40,273 bases of DNA from NCBI GenBank assembly GCA_024638625.1, contig JAHEJY010000006.1, positions 1-40,273 of the forward strand. The letters run 5' to 3'. The notes under the pieces are model-generated. The model ran no database searches and was not told the DNA's origin. It worked only from the letters and a program-made list of their open reading frames with translations. The position numbers and the translations under genes were made by a program. This DNA is from Actinomycetes bacterium (GTDB lineage: Bacteria; Actinomycetota; Acidimicrobiia; Spongiisociales; SHLN01). Positions 31,391-40,228 of the stretch are shown in pieces. Positions within the stretch are counted from its first letter, which is position 1. The number at the start of each line of letters is the position of its first letter.

Positions 31391-33789
31391 GAGCATCGCT
31401 GCGATGGCTACGCGAATTCGTCGACATTCCGGAAACCGACCCCGACAAGCTCGCTCATGTCCTGCTGATGCTGGGGCTGGAGGTCGAGTCGATCGATCGC
31501 TACGAGGCCAGGTTTACGGGGGTTGAAGTGGGGAGGGTGGCATCGATCAGGCCGCACCCTGATGCCGACAAGATCCGCCTGGCCACGGTTGAACGTGCCT
31601 CAGGGTCGCAGGAGGTCGTTTGCGGCGCCTGGAACTTTGGTGAAGGCGATCTGATTGCGCTTGCAGTGGACGGCGCTGTGTTACCCGGAGGATTTGAGAT
31701 CGGGGCTCGCGAGATCAGAGGCGTCGTCTCCCATGGAATGATTTGCTCAGAGCGGGAATTGGACCTGGGAGATGACCACGAAGGCATCCTGGTTCTCGAC
31801 GAGTCCTTCGAGATCGGCGACAACTTCGCCGAAGTGATCGGCCTGCCCGATGTCGTGTTCGACATCGATGTGACGTCGAATCGACCCGACGCCATGAGTA
31901 TCCACGGGATCGCCCGTGAGCTGTCGGCCTATTACCAGGTGCCCATCCGCTACCCGGATCATGATCTTGGTGGCGTCGTCGGAACCAGCGATGTCAACGT
32001 TACGATCGAGGCGCCCGACGGCTGTCCGCGGTTCGTTGCGCAGGAAATGACGAACGTGACCCTGGCGAGGTCACCTTTCGCAGTTCGTCAGCGGTTGCGG
32101 ATGTTGGGAGTCCGGCCGATCTCGAACGCCGTAGACGTCACCAATTATGTGATGTTCGAGTTGGGACAGCCACTACATGCTTTCGATGCGGATCGGGTCG
32201 CCGGGAAATCGATAACTGTCAGACGCGCCGCAGCAGGAGAACGGCTGACCACCCTCGACGGGGTTGAGCGCACGCTGGTCGAAGGTGATCTGCTCGTGTG
32301 CGACGCCGACGGCCCCAGCGCGCTCGGCGCGGTTATGGGCGGCGCTCAGTCGGAAGTGAACGAGGAGACGACGAGCGTGATCATCGAGGGTGCGGCATGG
32401 CATGCACCAACGGTTCTGCACACGAGCAAACGGCTCGGCCTGCGAAGCGAAGCCTCCGCGCGATTCGAACGAGGGGTGGATCCAAATCTTCCGCCGTCGG
32501 CTGTGGCCAGGGCTGCCCGATTGCTCATGGACTGGGCGGGTGCGGTACCCGTAGGCCAGCCGGTTGACGTGTATCCGATCGAGGTGACACCCTGGACGGT
32601 CGATTTACCCAGAGGCGAGCCCGAAAGACTGCTCGGCGTCCAGTTCGATGATGCGACGATTGTTGATTACCTGGAGCGATTCGGTCTGGCCACGATCGGC
32701 GGTGAGCCGTTGGTCGTCACCATTCCCACCTTTCGACCGGATCTGACGAGAACTGCGGACCTGGTCGAAGAACTGGCACGGTTACACGGCTACGAGAAAT
32801 TCCCCGAAACGGTTCCCGTCGGCCCCGGTGGCGGCCTGACAGCAGGACAGATCGCGGAACGTCGACTGCGCGCCACCATGCAGGGAGTGGGGTTCAACGA
32901 GGCCCAGGTGTCGAGCTTTGTTGGTCCGGAAGAGATCACCATGTTCGGGGATCCGATTGAAACGGCCGTTCGGATCACCAATCCGCTTCGGGAAGAAGAA
33001 GGCTACTTGCGGACATCTCTCCTGCCGGGGCTCCTGCGGAGTGTCGCGTTCAATCAGGGTTATGGCCAGAGCGACGTAGCTTTGTATGAGCTGGGGCGTG
33101 TTTTCCGACAGGAACTATCACCGGAGTTCGAGGACCTTCCTGACCAACCCCGGCGGCTTGCGTTCGCGGCAGTCGGCAACCCGCGCAGCTTCGGACTCGC
33201 AGCCCCCGACGTCCCGGTAGATGGACATTTTGCGGCCGGAGTGGCCCGCTCGTTGCTGGCCGGAAACCTGACCGGCGCAATCCGTTCTTCCTCCGAGCTC
33301 ATCAATATCGAGGGCTCCGGTCTCCACCCGAGCCGGGGAGCGGAAGTAGTCGTCGATGGGCTGCCCATCGGCCAGGTCGGGGAGCTGCACCCTCGAATCG
33401 GCAGGCGGCTCGGAATTGAGGGCCGGGTCATCATCGGCGAGCTCGACCTCGCACCGTTCGTCTCCGTTCAGGCCGACCATCATTTTGTGGAGCCCAGTAC
33501 CCAGCCACCTGTGATATTCGATCTGGCTTTCGAGCTCGACCGCGACACCCCGGGAGGCTGTCTCATCGCTGCTCTCCACGGTGCCGGTGTTGCCGAGCTG
33601 GAGTCGGCGACGATCTTCGATGAGTTCAGCGCCGGACCCCTGGCCGAAGCGGGACGCAAGAGTGTGGCGGCGCGGGTGGTCTTGCGACGTAGGGGGAGCA
33701 CGCTCTCAGACGAAGACACGGTGCCGCTCCGTCAGCGTTTGATCGAACACGTCGAGGCTTCCTGCGATGCCCGCCTCAGAGGTACCTAA
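31387..33789 (+). CDS. pheT: Phenylalanine-tRNA ligase beta subunit
   Basis: The 800-residue non-catalytic subunit, needed for tRNA binding and editing. Domains in order: N-terminal B1, the tRNA-binding (OB) domain with VGRVASIRPHPDADKIRLATV near 49-69, the B3/B4 editing domain with MTNVTLARSPFAVRQRLRMLGVRPISNAVDVTNYVMFELGQPLHAFD near 219-265, the B5 domain, the catalytic-like fold with GFNEAQVSSF and TNPLREEEGYLRTSLLPGLL, and the C-terminal anticodon-binding FDX-ACB domain from about 700. GTG start overlapping pheS. Confidence 0.97.
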   Translation: MRASLRWLREFVDIPETDPDKLAHVLLMLGLEVESIDRYEARFTGVEVGRVASIRPHPDADKIRLATVERASGSQEVVCGAWNFGEGDLIALAVDGAVLPGGFEIGAREIRGVVSHGMICSERELDLGDDHEGILVLDESFEIGDNFAEVIGLPDVVFDIDVTSNRPDAMSIHGIARELSAYYQVPIRYPDHDLGGVVGTSDVNVTIEAPDGCPRFVAQEMTNVTLARSPFAVRQRLRMLGVRPISNAVDVTNYVMFELGQPLHAFDADRVAGKSITVRRAAAGERLTTLDGVERTLVEGDLLVCDADGPSALGAVMGGAQSEVNEETTSVIIEGAAWHAPTVLHTSKRLGLRSEASARFERGVDPNLPPSAVARAARLLMDWAGAVPVGQPVDVYPIEVTPWTVDLPRGEPERLLGVQFDDATIVDYLERFGLATIGGEPLVVTIPTFRPDLTRTADLVEELARLHGYEKFPETVPVGPGGGLTAGQIAERRLRATMQGVGFNEAQVSSFVGPEEITMFGDPIETAVRITNPLREEEGYLRTSLLPGLLRSVAFNQGYGQSDVALYELGRVFRQELSPEFEDLPDQPRRLAFAAVGNPRSFGLAAPDVPVDGHFAAGVARSLLAGNLTGAIRSSSELINIEGSGLHPSRGAEVVVDGLPIGQVGELHPRIGRRLGIEGRVIIGELDLAPFVSVQADHHFVEPSTQPPVIFDLAFELDRDTPGGCLIAALHGAGVAELESATIFDEFSAGPLAEAGRKSVAARVVLRRRGSTLSDEDTVPLRQRLIEHVEASCDARLRGT

Positions 33790-33790
33790 C

Positions 33791-34690
33791 GTGCATTTCC
33801 TGAGCGCGGGGGATTTCAACGCACAGGTATGGGAGCGGGTGGTGCACAGAGCTCTTGACATGAAGGCCCACCCGGACGACTACGCCACCAAACTCGATGG
33901 GCGCAGCGTCGGGCTGTTTTTTGCCAAGCCGTCCCTTCGGACGCGGCTGAGCAGCTTCGTCGGCGTTGCGGAATTGGGTGGCCATGCACTTGTGATTTCT
34001 CAAGAACAGGTTGGCGTCGGGACCCGCGAGCATCCCGGCGACGTTTCACGCGTGATGGAGCGATACCTGGCAGCAGTTGCCATGAGGGTGTTCGAACACG
34101 ACATGCTCACCGGCTTCTCAGAAACCACGTCGATGCCGGTGATCAACCTGCTGTCGGATGCGGAACATCCTTGCCAGGCGGTCGCCGACGTGGTGACCAT
34201 TGCCGAGCACCGTCCGATCGAGGGAACCGTCGTCGCATATGTCGGGGATGGCAACAATGTCGCCCACTCTCTGATGCTGGCCGCTCAGCGCACGGGTATG
34301 AAGATTCGGGTCGCCGCTCCTGCCGGATACGATCCGGCGCCTCGTTTTGTAGAGCAGGCTGGAGCAGCGGTCGAGCTGATCAGGGATCCACGGGAGGCGG
34401 TTGACGGTGCCCATGTCGTCTACACGGACGTGTGGACATCGATGGGTGATGAATCAAAGGCAAACGAGCGCCGGTCCGATTTCTCTGCGTATCGAGTCAC
34501 GCCCGAGCTGATGGGGTTGGCCGACCCGCAGGCCATATTCATGCATTGCCTACCGGCCCACGACGACGAAGAAGTAAGCCGTGACGTCATCGAAAGCGCT
34601 GCTTCCCGGGTCTTCGATCAGGCTGAAAACCGCCTTCATGCGTTCAAGTCGATTCTGATCGAATGCCTAAGCGATCCAGATACCTCATGA
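33791..34690 (+). CDS. argF: Ornithine carbamoyltransferase
   Basis: Makes citrulline from ornithine and carbamoyl phosphate. Motifs kept are HPCQAVADV, the ornithine-loop DVWTSMGDE and MHCLPAHDDEEVS. The carbamoyl-phosphate motif reads SLRTR in place of STRTR, a form seen also in N-acetylornithine transcarbamylases. The SMG loop argues for ornithine. The start is GTG 33791 with AGAGG 8 nt upstream; an ATG at 33767 inside pheT would add eight residues. 299 residues. In other actinobacteria pheT is followed by argCJBDF; here argF alone follows it. The stop overlaps mpg (ATGA). Confidence 0.9.
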   Translation: MHFLSAGDFNAQVWERVVHRALDMKAHPDDYATKLDGRSVGLFFAKPSLRTRLSSFVGVAELGGHALVISQEQVGVGTREHPGDVSRVMERYLAAVAMRVFEHDMLTGFSETTSMPVINLLSDAEHPCQAVADVVTIAEHRPIEGTVVAYVGDGNNVAHSLMLAAQRTGMKIRVAAPAGYDPAPRFVEQAGAAVELIRDPREAVDGAHVVYTDVWTSMGDESKANERRSDFSAYRVTPELMGLADPQAIFMHCLPAHDDEEVSRDVIESAASRVFDQAENRLHAFKSILIECLSDPDTS

Positions 34691-35241
34691 TAGATCTCAT
34701 CGGCCCACCACACGAGATCGCCCCGCTTTTGCTCGGATGTCGTCTCCGGACCGAGTTTGAAGAGGGTGCGACCGAAGTCGTCATCACCGAGGTGGAGGCC
34801 TACTCGGGGGGCGATGATCCGGCCAGCCACGCGTTCAACGGCAGGACAGCGCGCAATAGCCACATGTTTGGACCAGCCGGACACCTGTATGTGTACAGAT
34901 CGTACGGGATGCACTGGTGTTCCAACATCGTCGTCAACCCTCCCGGTCAGCCGTCTGCGGTGCTGATTCGTGGAGGCGAGGTGAGCGAGGGCACCGAGAT
35001 CATCAAGCAGCGTCGCGGCCGATCAGACCAGTTGACAGACGGCCCCGGGAAGTTGTCCCAGGCGCTCGGGATCACGGGCGATCACGACGGCGCCGGCCTC
35101 GATTCCGGCCCGATACGCCTGATCGAGGGCAAGCCGCTTGGTCGACCGGTCTTGACGACACCACGGGTCGGGATCAGCAAGGCCGTTGATTACCCGTGGC
35201 GATTCGTGGCCGCAGCTGAGATCGCCACTGGTAACACCTGA
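34687..35241 (+). CDS. mpg: 3-methyladenine DNA glycosylase (AAG/MPG type)
   Basis: Removes alkylated purines in base-excision repair. The 184-residue protein carries the MPG fold signatures: ITEVEAYSGGDDPASHAFNGRTARNSHMFGPAGHLYVYRSYGMHWCSNIV in the first half, with the catalytic Glu of VEAY and the Tyr of the YVYRSYG segment. It also has GPGKLSQALGI near 118-128 and TPRVGISKAVDYPWRF near the end. ATG 34687 overlaps argF; an earlier in-frame start at 34663 would add eight residues. In Mycobacterium mpg lies next to tyrS; here two divergent genes separate them. It converges with the PBP gene, with only 6 bp between stops. Confidence 0.95.
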   Translation: MIDLIGPPHEIAPLLLGCRLRTEFEEGATEVVITEVEAYSGGDDPASHAFNGRTARNSHMFGPAGHLYVYRSYGMHWCSNIVVNPPGQPSAVLIRGGEVSEGTEIIKQRRGRSDQLTDGPGKLSQALGITGDHDGAGLDSGPIRLIEGKPLGRPVLTTPRVGISKAVDYPWRFVAAAEIATGNT

Positions 35242-35247
35242 CTGAGG

Positions 35248-37632
35248 TCAACCTTCGCCAGGATTCACCCAGATCACAGCCGCCTCATCCGGAATCGATC
35301 CGGCGGGCGGGCTCTGGCTCCAGACGCGTCCGGCCCGGCGGGTTGCGTCGGACTCGACGTCTTCGGCCTGTTCGACAATCCGAACCGGTATGCCTTTGAT
35401 CGTGAGCTCTGCGACCGCGGCTTGCTGTGTGAAGGCGAGGACATTGGGCATTTCGGCCCCAGGTTCTGGCCCGACAACCGAGATGAGCACGGTAGAGCCA
35501 TACGGTAATGCGCTTTCGGCGACCGGGTCCTGGTCGACGATGGTGCCATTGACGTCCCCGTCGACCCAGCTGACTTTGACTTCGTAGCCGAGAGCGTTGA
35601 GATCGGCCACGCCATCGGTTATCGGTCGGTCGACGACGGGCGGCACGAATCCCGGTTTCAGATTGGAACCCGACGAGCGAAGCGTCTGCAACGTGCAGGT
35701 TTCGGTCGGGATGGAATCAGGCGGGAGGTGCATCATCACCACAAACTCTCGCGGACAAGCTGGTCCGGCAAGTAGGCCGGTCACCGTGTCGATCGCAACC
35801 GGGATGAGTCCGAGATCGTGGGTCCCGGTCAGGCCTCCGTACGAGACGCCGTTGAGCACGCCGGCCGCGAAGTTCGCCCAGATCTCGGCCGGCCAGGTGC
35901 CGCCGGTAACGCTGAATGGTGTGTTGGGTTCCTCCATCGGCGCCGGAGATTCTGCATAACCCACCCAGACTGCGGCAGACAGCTGGGGGGTGTAGCCCAC
36001 GAACCATGCGTCCTTGTGGTCTTGCGAAGTACCCGTTTTTCCGGCGACCGGACGGCCGATATTGGCACGGCGCCCGGTCCCCCGATCGACGACCTGCGTC
36101 AGTGCCGTGGTCACCTGATCGCTGATCCACGTGTCGATGACCCGGGTCGCGGGCGGAGCATTGTCGATGAGAACCTCTCCTGTGGTGGACTCGATCTTGG
36201 TGAAGAAGATCGGTTCTGTATGGAGGCCGCCCGCCGCAAAGGTCGAATACGCCGATGCCATGTCGATCGGCGAGACCTCCTGTGCGCCGAGCGCCAGTGC
36301 GTGATATGGCAACAGGGGACCGGTGATTCCGAGGCGGCCCGCGATTTCGGTCACCCGATCCGGTCCGACGATGTCGACCAGCCGTGCGTAGGCCACATTC
36401 ACGGAGAAAACGGTGGCCTCCAGGACAGGTAGATCCGGAAAGCGGAGACTTGCGTAGTTCTCGACCTCCCACGGCTTGGCATCCGTCTCGATGACCACGT
36501 CCCGCCCCCCCGCGATCACGTCACCGAGTTCGATCCCACTCTCGAGCGCTGCGGCGAGCACGAACGGCTTGAACGCCGATCCCGGTTGTCGTCGACCCTG
36601 GGTCGCCAGATTGAACATTGCGATCGGGTCGTTCTGGTCGTAAAAATCCCTGCCCCCAATCATGGCGCGGACCATTCCAGTTCCTGGCTCAATGGCCACG
36701 AGGGCGACGTCTGGACCATCCTGCGGGACGACATTATCAATGGCAAGTTCAGCTGTGGCTTGGGAAGCCGGGTCGATGGTGGTGTAGATCCGCAGGCCAC
36801 CTTTGAAGAGCGTGTTGTAGCGATCGGTCGGCGTGGCCCCCAGGCGTTCGTCGTCAAGTAATCGGGATTTGAGCTCCTCCACGAAATACGGATAGCGGGT
36901 CCTGAGGCTGTCGGTTGGCCGGGGTGCCAGCACCAGAGGCTGGACATTGGCCGTCGCCGCCGTGGCGTAATCGACGTAGTCGAGTTCGACCATCTTCTGG
37001 AGAACCAGCTCACGCCTGGCCAATGCGCCTTCCGGATTGTTCCTGGGGTCGATCGACGAGGGAGCCTGGATGAGACCGGCCAGAAGCGATGATTCTGAGA
37101 CAGTCAGGAGCGAAACGGGTTTTCCGAAATAGTTGGCTGCGGCCGTCGAGATCCCATAGGCCCCTGATCCGAAGTAAACGGTGTTGAGGTATCGCTCGAG
37201 AATCTCCTCTTTGTTCAGCGTCGACTCCAGCTTGAGCGCGAGGCTGGCTTCCTCGACCTTGCGTTCGAGCGTGACCTCGTTCGTCAGGAGGGTGTTCTTG
37301 ATGTATTGCTGGGTGATGGTTGATCCACCCTGAACAATCGAGCCAACCTCGGTATTGACTCGGGCTGCCCGCAGGATCGCTTGCACATCGACTCCGGCAT
37401 GCGTCCAGAATCGCTCGTCTTCTATCGCTACGACGGCATCGATCATGTGCTGGGGAACTTGATCGAGCGTCGTCATGATTCGATCCTCACCTGCGTGCCA
37501 TTCGGCGAGGACGCTCCCATCTGCTGCGAAGACAAGCGTTGTGAGCGCGTGGTCGCCGATGCCCGGATCGTCGGTTTGCTGGATTGTGCAGGCTGAAACG
37601 ACCAGCGCCATCGCCAGCAGGAACTTTTTCAT
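35248..37632 (-). CDS. Class A penicillin-binding protein with PASTA domains and a lipobox
   Basis: Bifunctional peptidoglycan synthase (794 residues). The glycosyltransferase domain (about 30-205) has AIEDERFWTHAGVD with the catalytic Glu71 and QGGSTITQQYIKN. The transpeptidase domain (about 300-600) has SAFK at 352-355, SVN at 410-412 and KTGT at 532-535. Two PASTA domains follow (about 655-725 and 726-794). The N-terminus is a short signal peptide with lipobox VVSAC and Cys15, in place of the usual uncleaved membrane anchor, which suggests a lipoprotein. Minus-strand ATG with AGGAGT 5 nt upstream. It is transcribed divergently from the histidine kinase (about 104 bp apart). Confidence 0.95.
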   Translation of the reverse strand: MKKFLLAMALVVSACTIQQTDDPGIGDHALTTLVFAADGSVLAEWHAGEDRIMTTLDQVPQHMIDAVVAIEDERFWTHAGVDVQAILRAARVNTEVGSIVQGGSTITQQYIKNTLLTNEVTLERKVEEASLALKLESTLNKEEILERYLNTVYFGSGAYGISTAAANYFGKPVSLLTVSESSLLAGLIQAPSSIDPRNNPEGALARRELVLQKMVELDYVDYATAATANVQPLVLAPRPTDSLRTRYPYFVEELKSRLLDDERLGATPTDRYNTLFKGGLRIYTTIDPASQATAELAIDNVVPQDGPDVALVAIEPGTGMVRAMIGGRDFYDQNDPIAMFNLATQGRRQPGSAFKPFVLAAALESGIELGDVIAGGRDVVIETDAKPWEVENYASLRFPDLPVLEATVFSVNVAYARLVDIVGPDRVTEIAGRLGITGPLLPYHALALGAQEVSPIDMASAYSTFAAGGLHTEPIFFTKIESTTGEVLIDNAPPATRVIDTWISDQVTTALTQVVDRGTGRRANIGRPVAGKTGTSQDHKDAWFVGYTPQLSAAVWVGYAESPAPMEEPNTPFSVTGGTWPAEIWANFAAGVLNGVSYGGLTGTHDLGLIPVAIDTVTGLLAGPACPREFVVMMHLPPDSIPTETCTLQTLRSSGSNLKPGFVPPVVDRPITDGVADLNALGYEVKVSWVDGDVNGTIVDQDPVAESALPYGSTVLISVVGPEPGAEMPNVLAFTQQAAVAELTIKGIPVRIVEQAEDVESDATRRAGRVWSQSPPAGSIPDEAAVIWVNPGEG

Positions 37633-37736
37633 GCTTACTCCTGCGCGGAAGGTACCTATCGGTTGCCGGAAATCGCGGCATTTGGATCACCAGAATTGTC
37701 AAGACGGGGCCGTGAAACGCCGATGAATCAGGTGTG

Positions 37737-38969
37737 ATGGAAAAGACCAAGGCCGGTGCCCCGTTTCCCAAGAACGAGGAAGCGCGCCTCGCAGAACTCG
37801 ACTCCCTGAACATCCTGGACTCGCTCCCGGAAGAGGCCTATGACGCCATCACCCTGCTGGCAGCCCAGATCTGCGATGTGCCCATCGCTTTGATCAGCCT
37901 CATCGATTCTGATCGACAATGGTTCAAGTCGCGCGTCGGTGTAGACGTCTCTGAAACTCCCCGTGAACAAGCCTTTTGTGGCTATGCGATCCTGGAACCG
38001 GATGAGATGCTCGTCGTCCGGGACGCAGCGGAGGATTACCGCTTCGCAGACAATCCGCTGGTTGCCAAAGCACCTTCCATCAGGTTCTATGCAGGGGTAC
38101 CGCTCGTCACGAGCAATGGAAGTGCGCTGGGAACGCTATGTGTGATCGATCGGGAGCCCCGCCTCCTGACCGACGATCAGGAGCAGGCGTTGCGAGCGCT
38201 TTCGACCCAGGTAATGGCCCTGCTCGAACTCAGGTGGACGGTCGACGAGCTCGAGCGCCGCCACCAGGATCTCGAACGGACGATGAAGCAGAAGGAGACT
38301 TTCATCGCAACGGTCTCGCACGAGATCCGGACGCCCCTGACGTCCATCATCGGTTTTATCGAAACACTCGTGGATCCCGTCATCGACCTGACCTTCGATG
38401 AACGGCGATCGTTGCTGCAGACGGTGGGAAATCAGGCGGCGGATGTGTCCGGGCTCATTGAGGATCTCCTGGTTGCCGTCAAAGCCGAATCTGGCTCTCT
38501 TCGCGTCCAGAGCGTGAATGTCGATCTCCACGCACAGACGGCGCAGGTGTTGGAAGGTCTCGACCCTGATCTGAGCGCCAATGTGGAGATCGACAGTGAC
38601 GAGGTCGCTTGCCGGGCCGTCGGCGATCCCGCCCGAATACGCCAGGTTGTTCGCAATCTCCTCACCAATGCCTTTCGCTACGGAGGCTCCCGGGTGGTCG
38701 TGAAGATACGCAAGACCGGAGATCGTTGTCTCGTTTGGGTCATGGACGATGGACCCGGCGTATCCGACGATGACCGTGAACGCATCTTTCAAGAATTTCA
38801 GCAGATCGACACCGGCACTCTCGTCTCCGGATCGATGGGACTCGGACTGCCGGTGTCACGCATGCTCACCGAAAAGATGCATGGACGGCTCAGCTATGAC
38901 GGTGCCGATGGAACCAGCAGCTTTCGCATGGATCTCCCGGCAGCTGCCGCAGCAGAGCAGGCCGCCTGA
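37737..38969 (+). CDS. GAF-domain sensor histidine kinase
   Basis: Soluble histidine kinase of about 410 residues, no membrane helices. Domains: a short N-terminal tail, a GAF sensor domain (about 25-165, with LISLIDSDRQWFKSRVG and AGVPLVTSNGSALGTLCVID), and a coiled linker. HisKA follows with the phospho-His195 in SHEIRTPLTSIIGF. The HATPase domain has the N box NLLTNAFRYGG, G1 DDGPGVSDDD and G2 GSMGLGLPVSR. No response regulator is adjacent, so it is an orphan kinase; the REC-GGDEF protein at 21160 is one candidate partner in this window. ATG 37737 was preferred to the GTG one codon before. The signal sensed is unknown. Confidence 0.93.
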   Translation: MEKTKAGAPFPKNEEARLAELDSLNILDSLPEEAYDAITLLAAQICDVPIALISLIDSDRQWFKSRVGVDVSETPREQAFCGYAILEPDEMLVVRDAAEDYRFADNPLVAKAPSIRFYAGVPLVTSNGSALGTLCVIDREPRLLTDDQEQALRALSTQVMALLELRWTVDELERRHQDLERTMKQKETFIATVSHEIRTPLTSIIGFIETLVDPVIDLTFDERRSLLQTVGNQAADVSGLIEDLLVAVKAESGSLRVQSVNVDLHAQTAQVLEGLDPDLSANVEIDSDEVACRAVGDPARIRQVVRNLLTNAFRYGGSRVVVKIRKTGDRCLVWVMDDGPGVSDDDRERIFQEFQQIDTGTLVSGSMGLGLPVSRMLTEKMHGRLSYDGADGTSSFRMDLPAAAAAEQAA

Positions 38970-39032
38970 TTCCTTCGTCAGGGGTTCAGCCCACGCATTG
39001 AGCTATTGACGCGACGACTGGCGATCCCGCCA

Positions 39033-39038
39033 TAAGCT
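39033..39038 (+). promoter_or_regulatory. Candidate -10 box for leaderless tyrS
   Basis: TAAGCT fits TANNNT and lies 8 nt before the tyrS ATG. The intervening CCCTTCCC is not a ribosome site. A TTGACG (39006-39011) resembles a -35 but the 21-nt spacing is long. Confidence 0.35.
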
Positions 39039-39046
39039 CCCTTCCC

Positions 39047-40228
39047 ATGGACCGAACGAGACTGATGCACGGAACGGACACGGTTGTACCGGAGTCCGAG
39101 CTGGACCACAAGCTGGAGCTTGGTCGCCCACTGCGCGTGAAGCTCGGTATGGACCCGACCGCCCCGACGGTCACCCTCGGTTGGGCCGTCGTGTTGCGAA
39201 AACTGCGGCATTTCCAGGAACAGGGGCACACAGCCGTGTTGATCGTCGGCGATTTCACCGCCCAGGTAGGAGATCCGAGCGGAAAGAGCTCCACCAGAAA
39301 ACGTCTCACAGCCGACGAGGTGCGCGGACACGCCGAAAACGTTCTCGAGGGATTTCGAAGGGTATTGCTTCCAGAACCTCTGGAAATCCGATACAACTCG
39401 GAATGGCTGGCCGACATGAACATGGTCGACGTCCTCGAGCTGACGTCTTCGACCACGGTCGCCCAGATGCTCGAGCGTGACGACTTCTCGAAGCGGGCGG
39501 CGGCGAACGAGCCCATCTCGATGCTCGAGTTCATGTACCCGTTGTTGCAGGGCTATGACTCGGTGGCGGTTGAGGCCGACATCGAGCTCGGTGGAACCGA
39601 TCAGCTATGGAATCTCTTGATGGGGCGGGCAGTCCAGGCACGGTATGGTCAGGAACCTCAGGTGGCCATGACCGTGCCGCTCCTGGTCGGCACCGACGGT
39701 GTCCAGAAGATGTCGCAGTCGCTCGGTAACTACATAGGCGTCGACGACGAAGCGAACGACATGTTTGGCAAGGTCATGAGCGTGTCAGACCAGGCCATGG
39801 ACCAGTACTTCCGGCTCGCCACGGAGCTTTCGGTGGCGGAGGTTGACGACATCATGGGCAGTCTGGCCAGCGGCTCCTTGCATCCCGGCCAGGCGAAACG
39901 CCTGCTTGCCCGGACCATCGTGACTCTCTACTACGACGAGAGTACGGCCGCGGGTGCCGAGGCCGCCTTTGACCGGGTTTTCGTCGATCATGGTCTCCCC
40001 GACGATATCGCCGAATTCGGTCTCGGCGACGTTGATCCGGTCTGGCTTCCGGGCGTCCTGGCGGATGCAGGTTTGGTCACATCAAACGGAGAAGGCCGCC
40101 GTATGATCGACCAGGGGGCAGTACGGATCGATGGGGGCGAGGCGGTGACGGTCGAGGAGTTCGGACGCTCGGAGTTGTTGGGCCGGGTCGTACAGGTCGG
40201 CAAACGCCGATTCGTCAAGTTGGTGTAG
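39047..40228 (+). CDS. tyrS: Tyrosyl-tRNA synthetase
   Basis: Charges tRNA-Tyr; class I synthetase. The 393-residue protein begins with a Rossmann domain, including GMDPTAP, VVLRKLRHFQEQGHTAVLIVGDFTAQVGDPSGKSSTR and the helical MLEFMYPLLQGYDSV. It ends in an S4 RNA-binding domain (about 325-393, LADAGLVTSNGEGRRMIDQGAVRIDGG). ELGGTDQLWNLLMGR is the tyrosine-binding region. The HIGH motif reads TLGW (residues 43-46) and KMSKS reads KMSQS (221-225). ATG 39047 has no ribosome site but has a TANNNT box 8 nt upstream. No T-box leader is visible. Confidence 0.95.
   Translation: MDRTRLMHGTDTVVPESELDHKLELGRPLRVKLGMDPTAPTVTLGWAVVLRKLRHFQEQGHTAVLIVGDFTAQVGDPSGKSSTRKRLTADEVRGHAENVLEGFRRVLLPEPLEIRYNSEWLADMNMVDVLELTSSTTVAQMLERDDFSKRAAANEPISMLEFMYPLLQGYDSVAVEADIELGGTDQLWNLLMGRAVQARYGQEPQVAMTVPLLVGTDGVQKMSQSLGNYIGVDDEANDMFGKVMSVSDQAMDQYFRLATELSVAEVDDIMGSLASGSLHPGQAKRLLARTIVTLYYDESTAAGAEAAFDRVFVDHGLPDDIAEFGLGDVDPVWLPGVLADAGLVTSNGEGRRMIDQGAVRIDGGEAVTVEEFGRSELLGRVVQVGKRRFVKLV

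Noticed and set aside
30395-33789. A T-box or Phe attenuator before pheS
   Set aside because: Only 12 bp separate the methyltransferase stop from pheS, leaving no room for such a leader.
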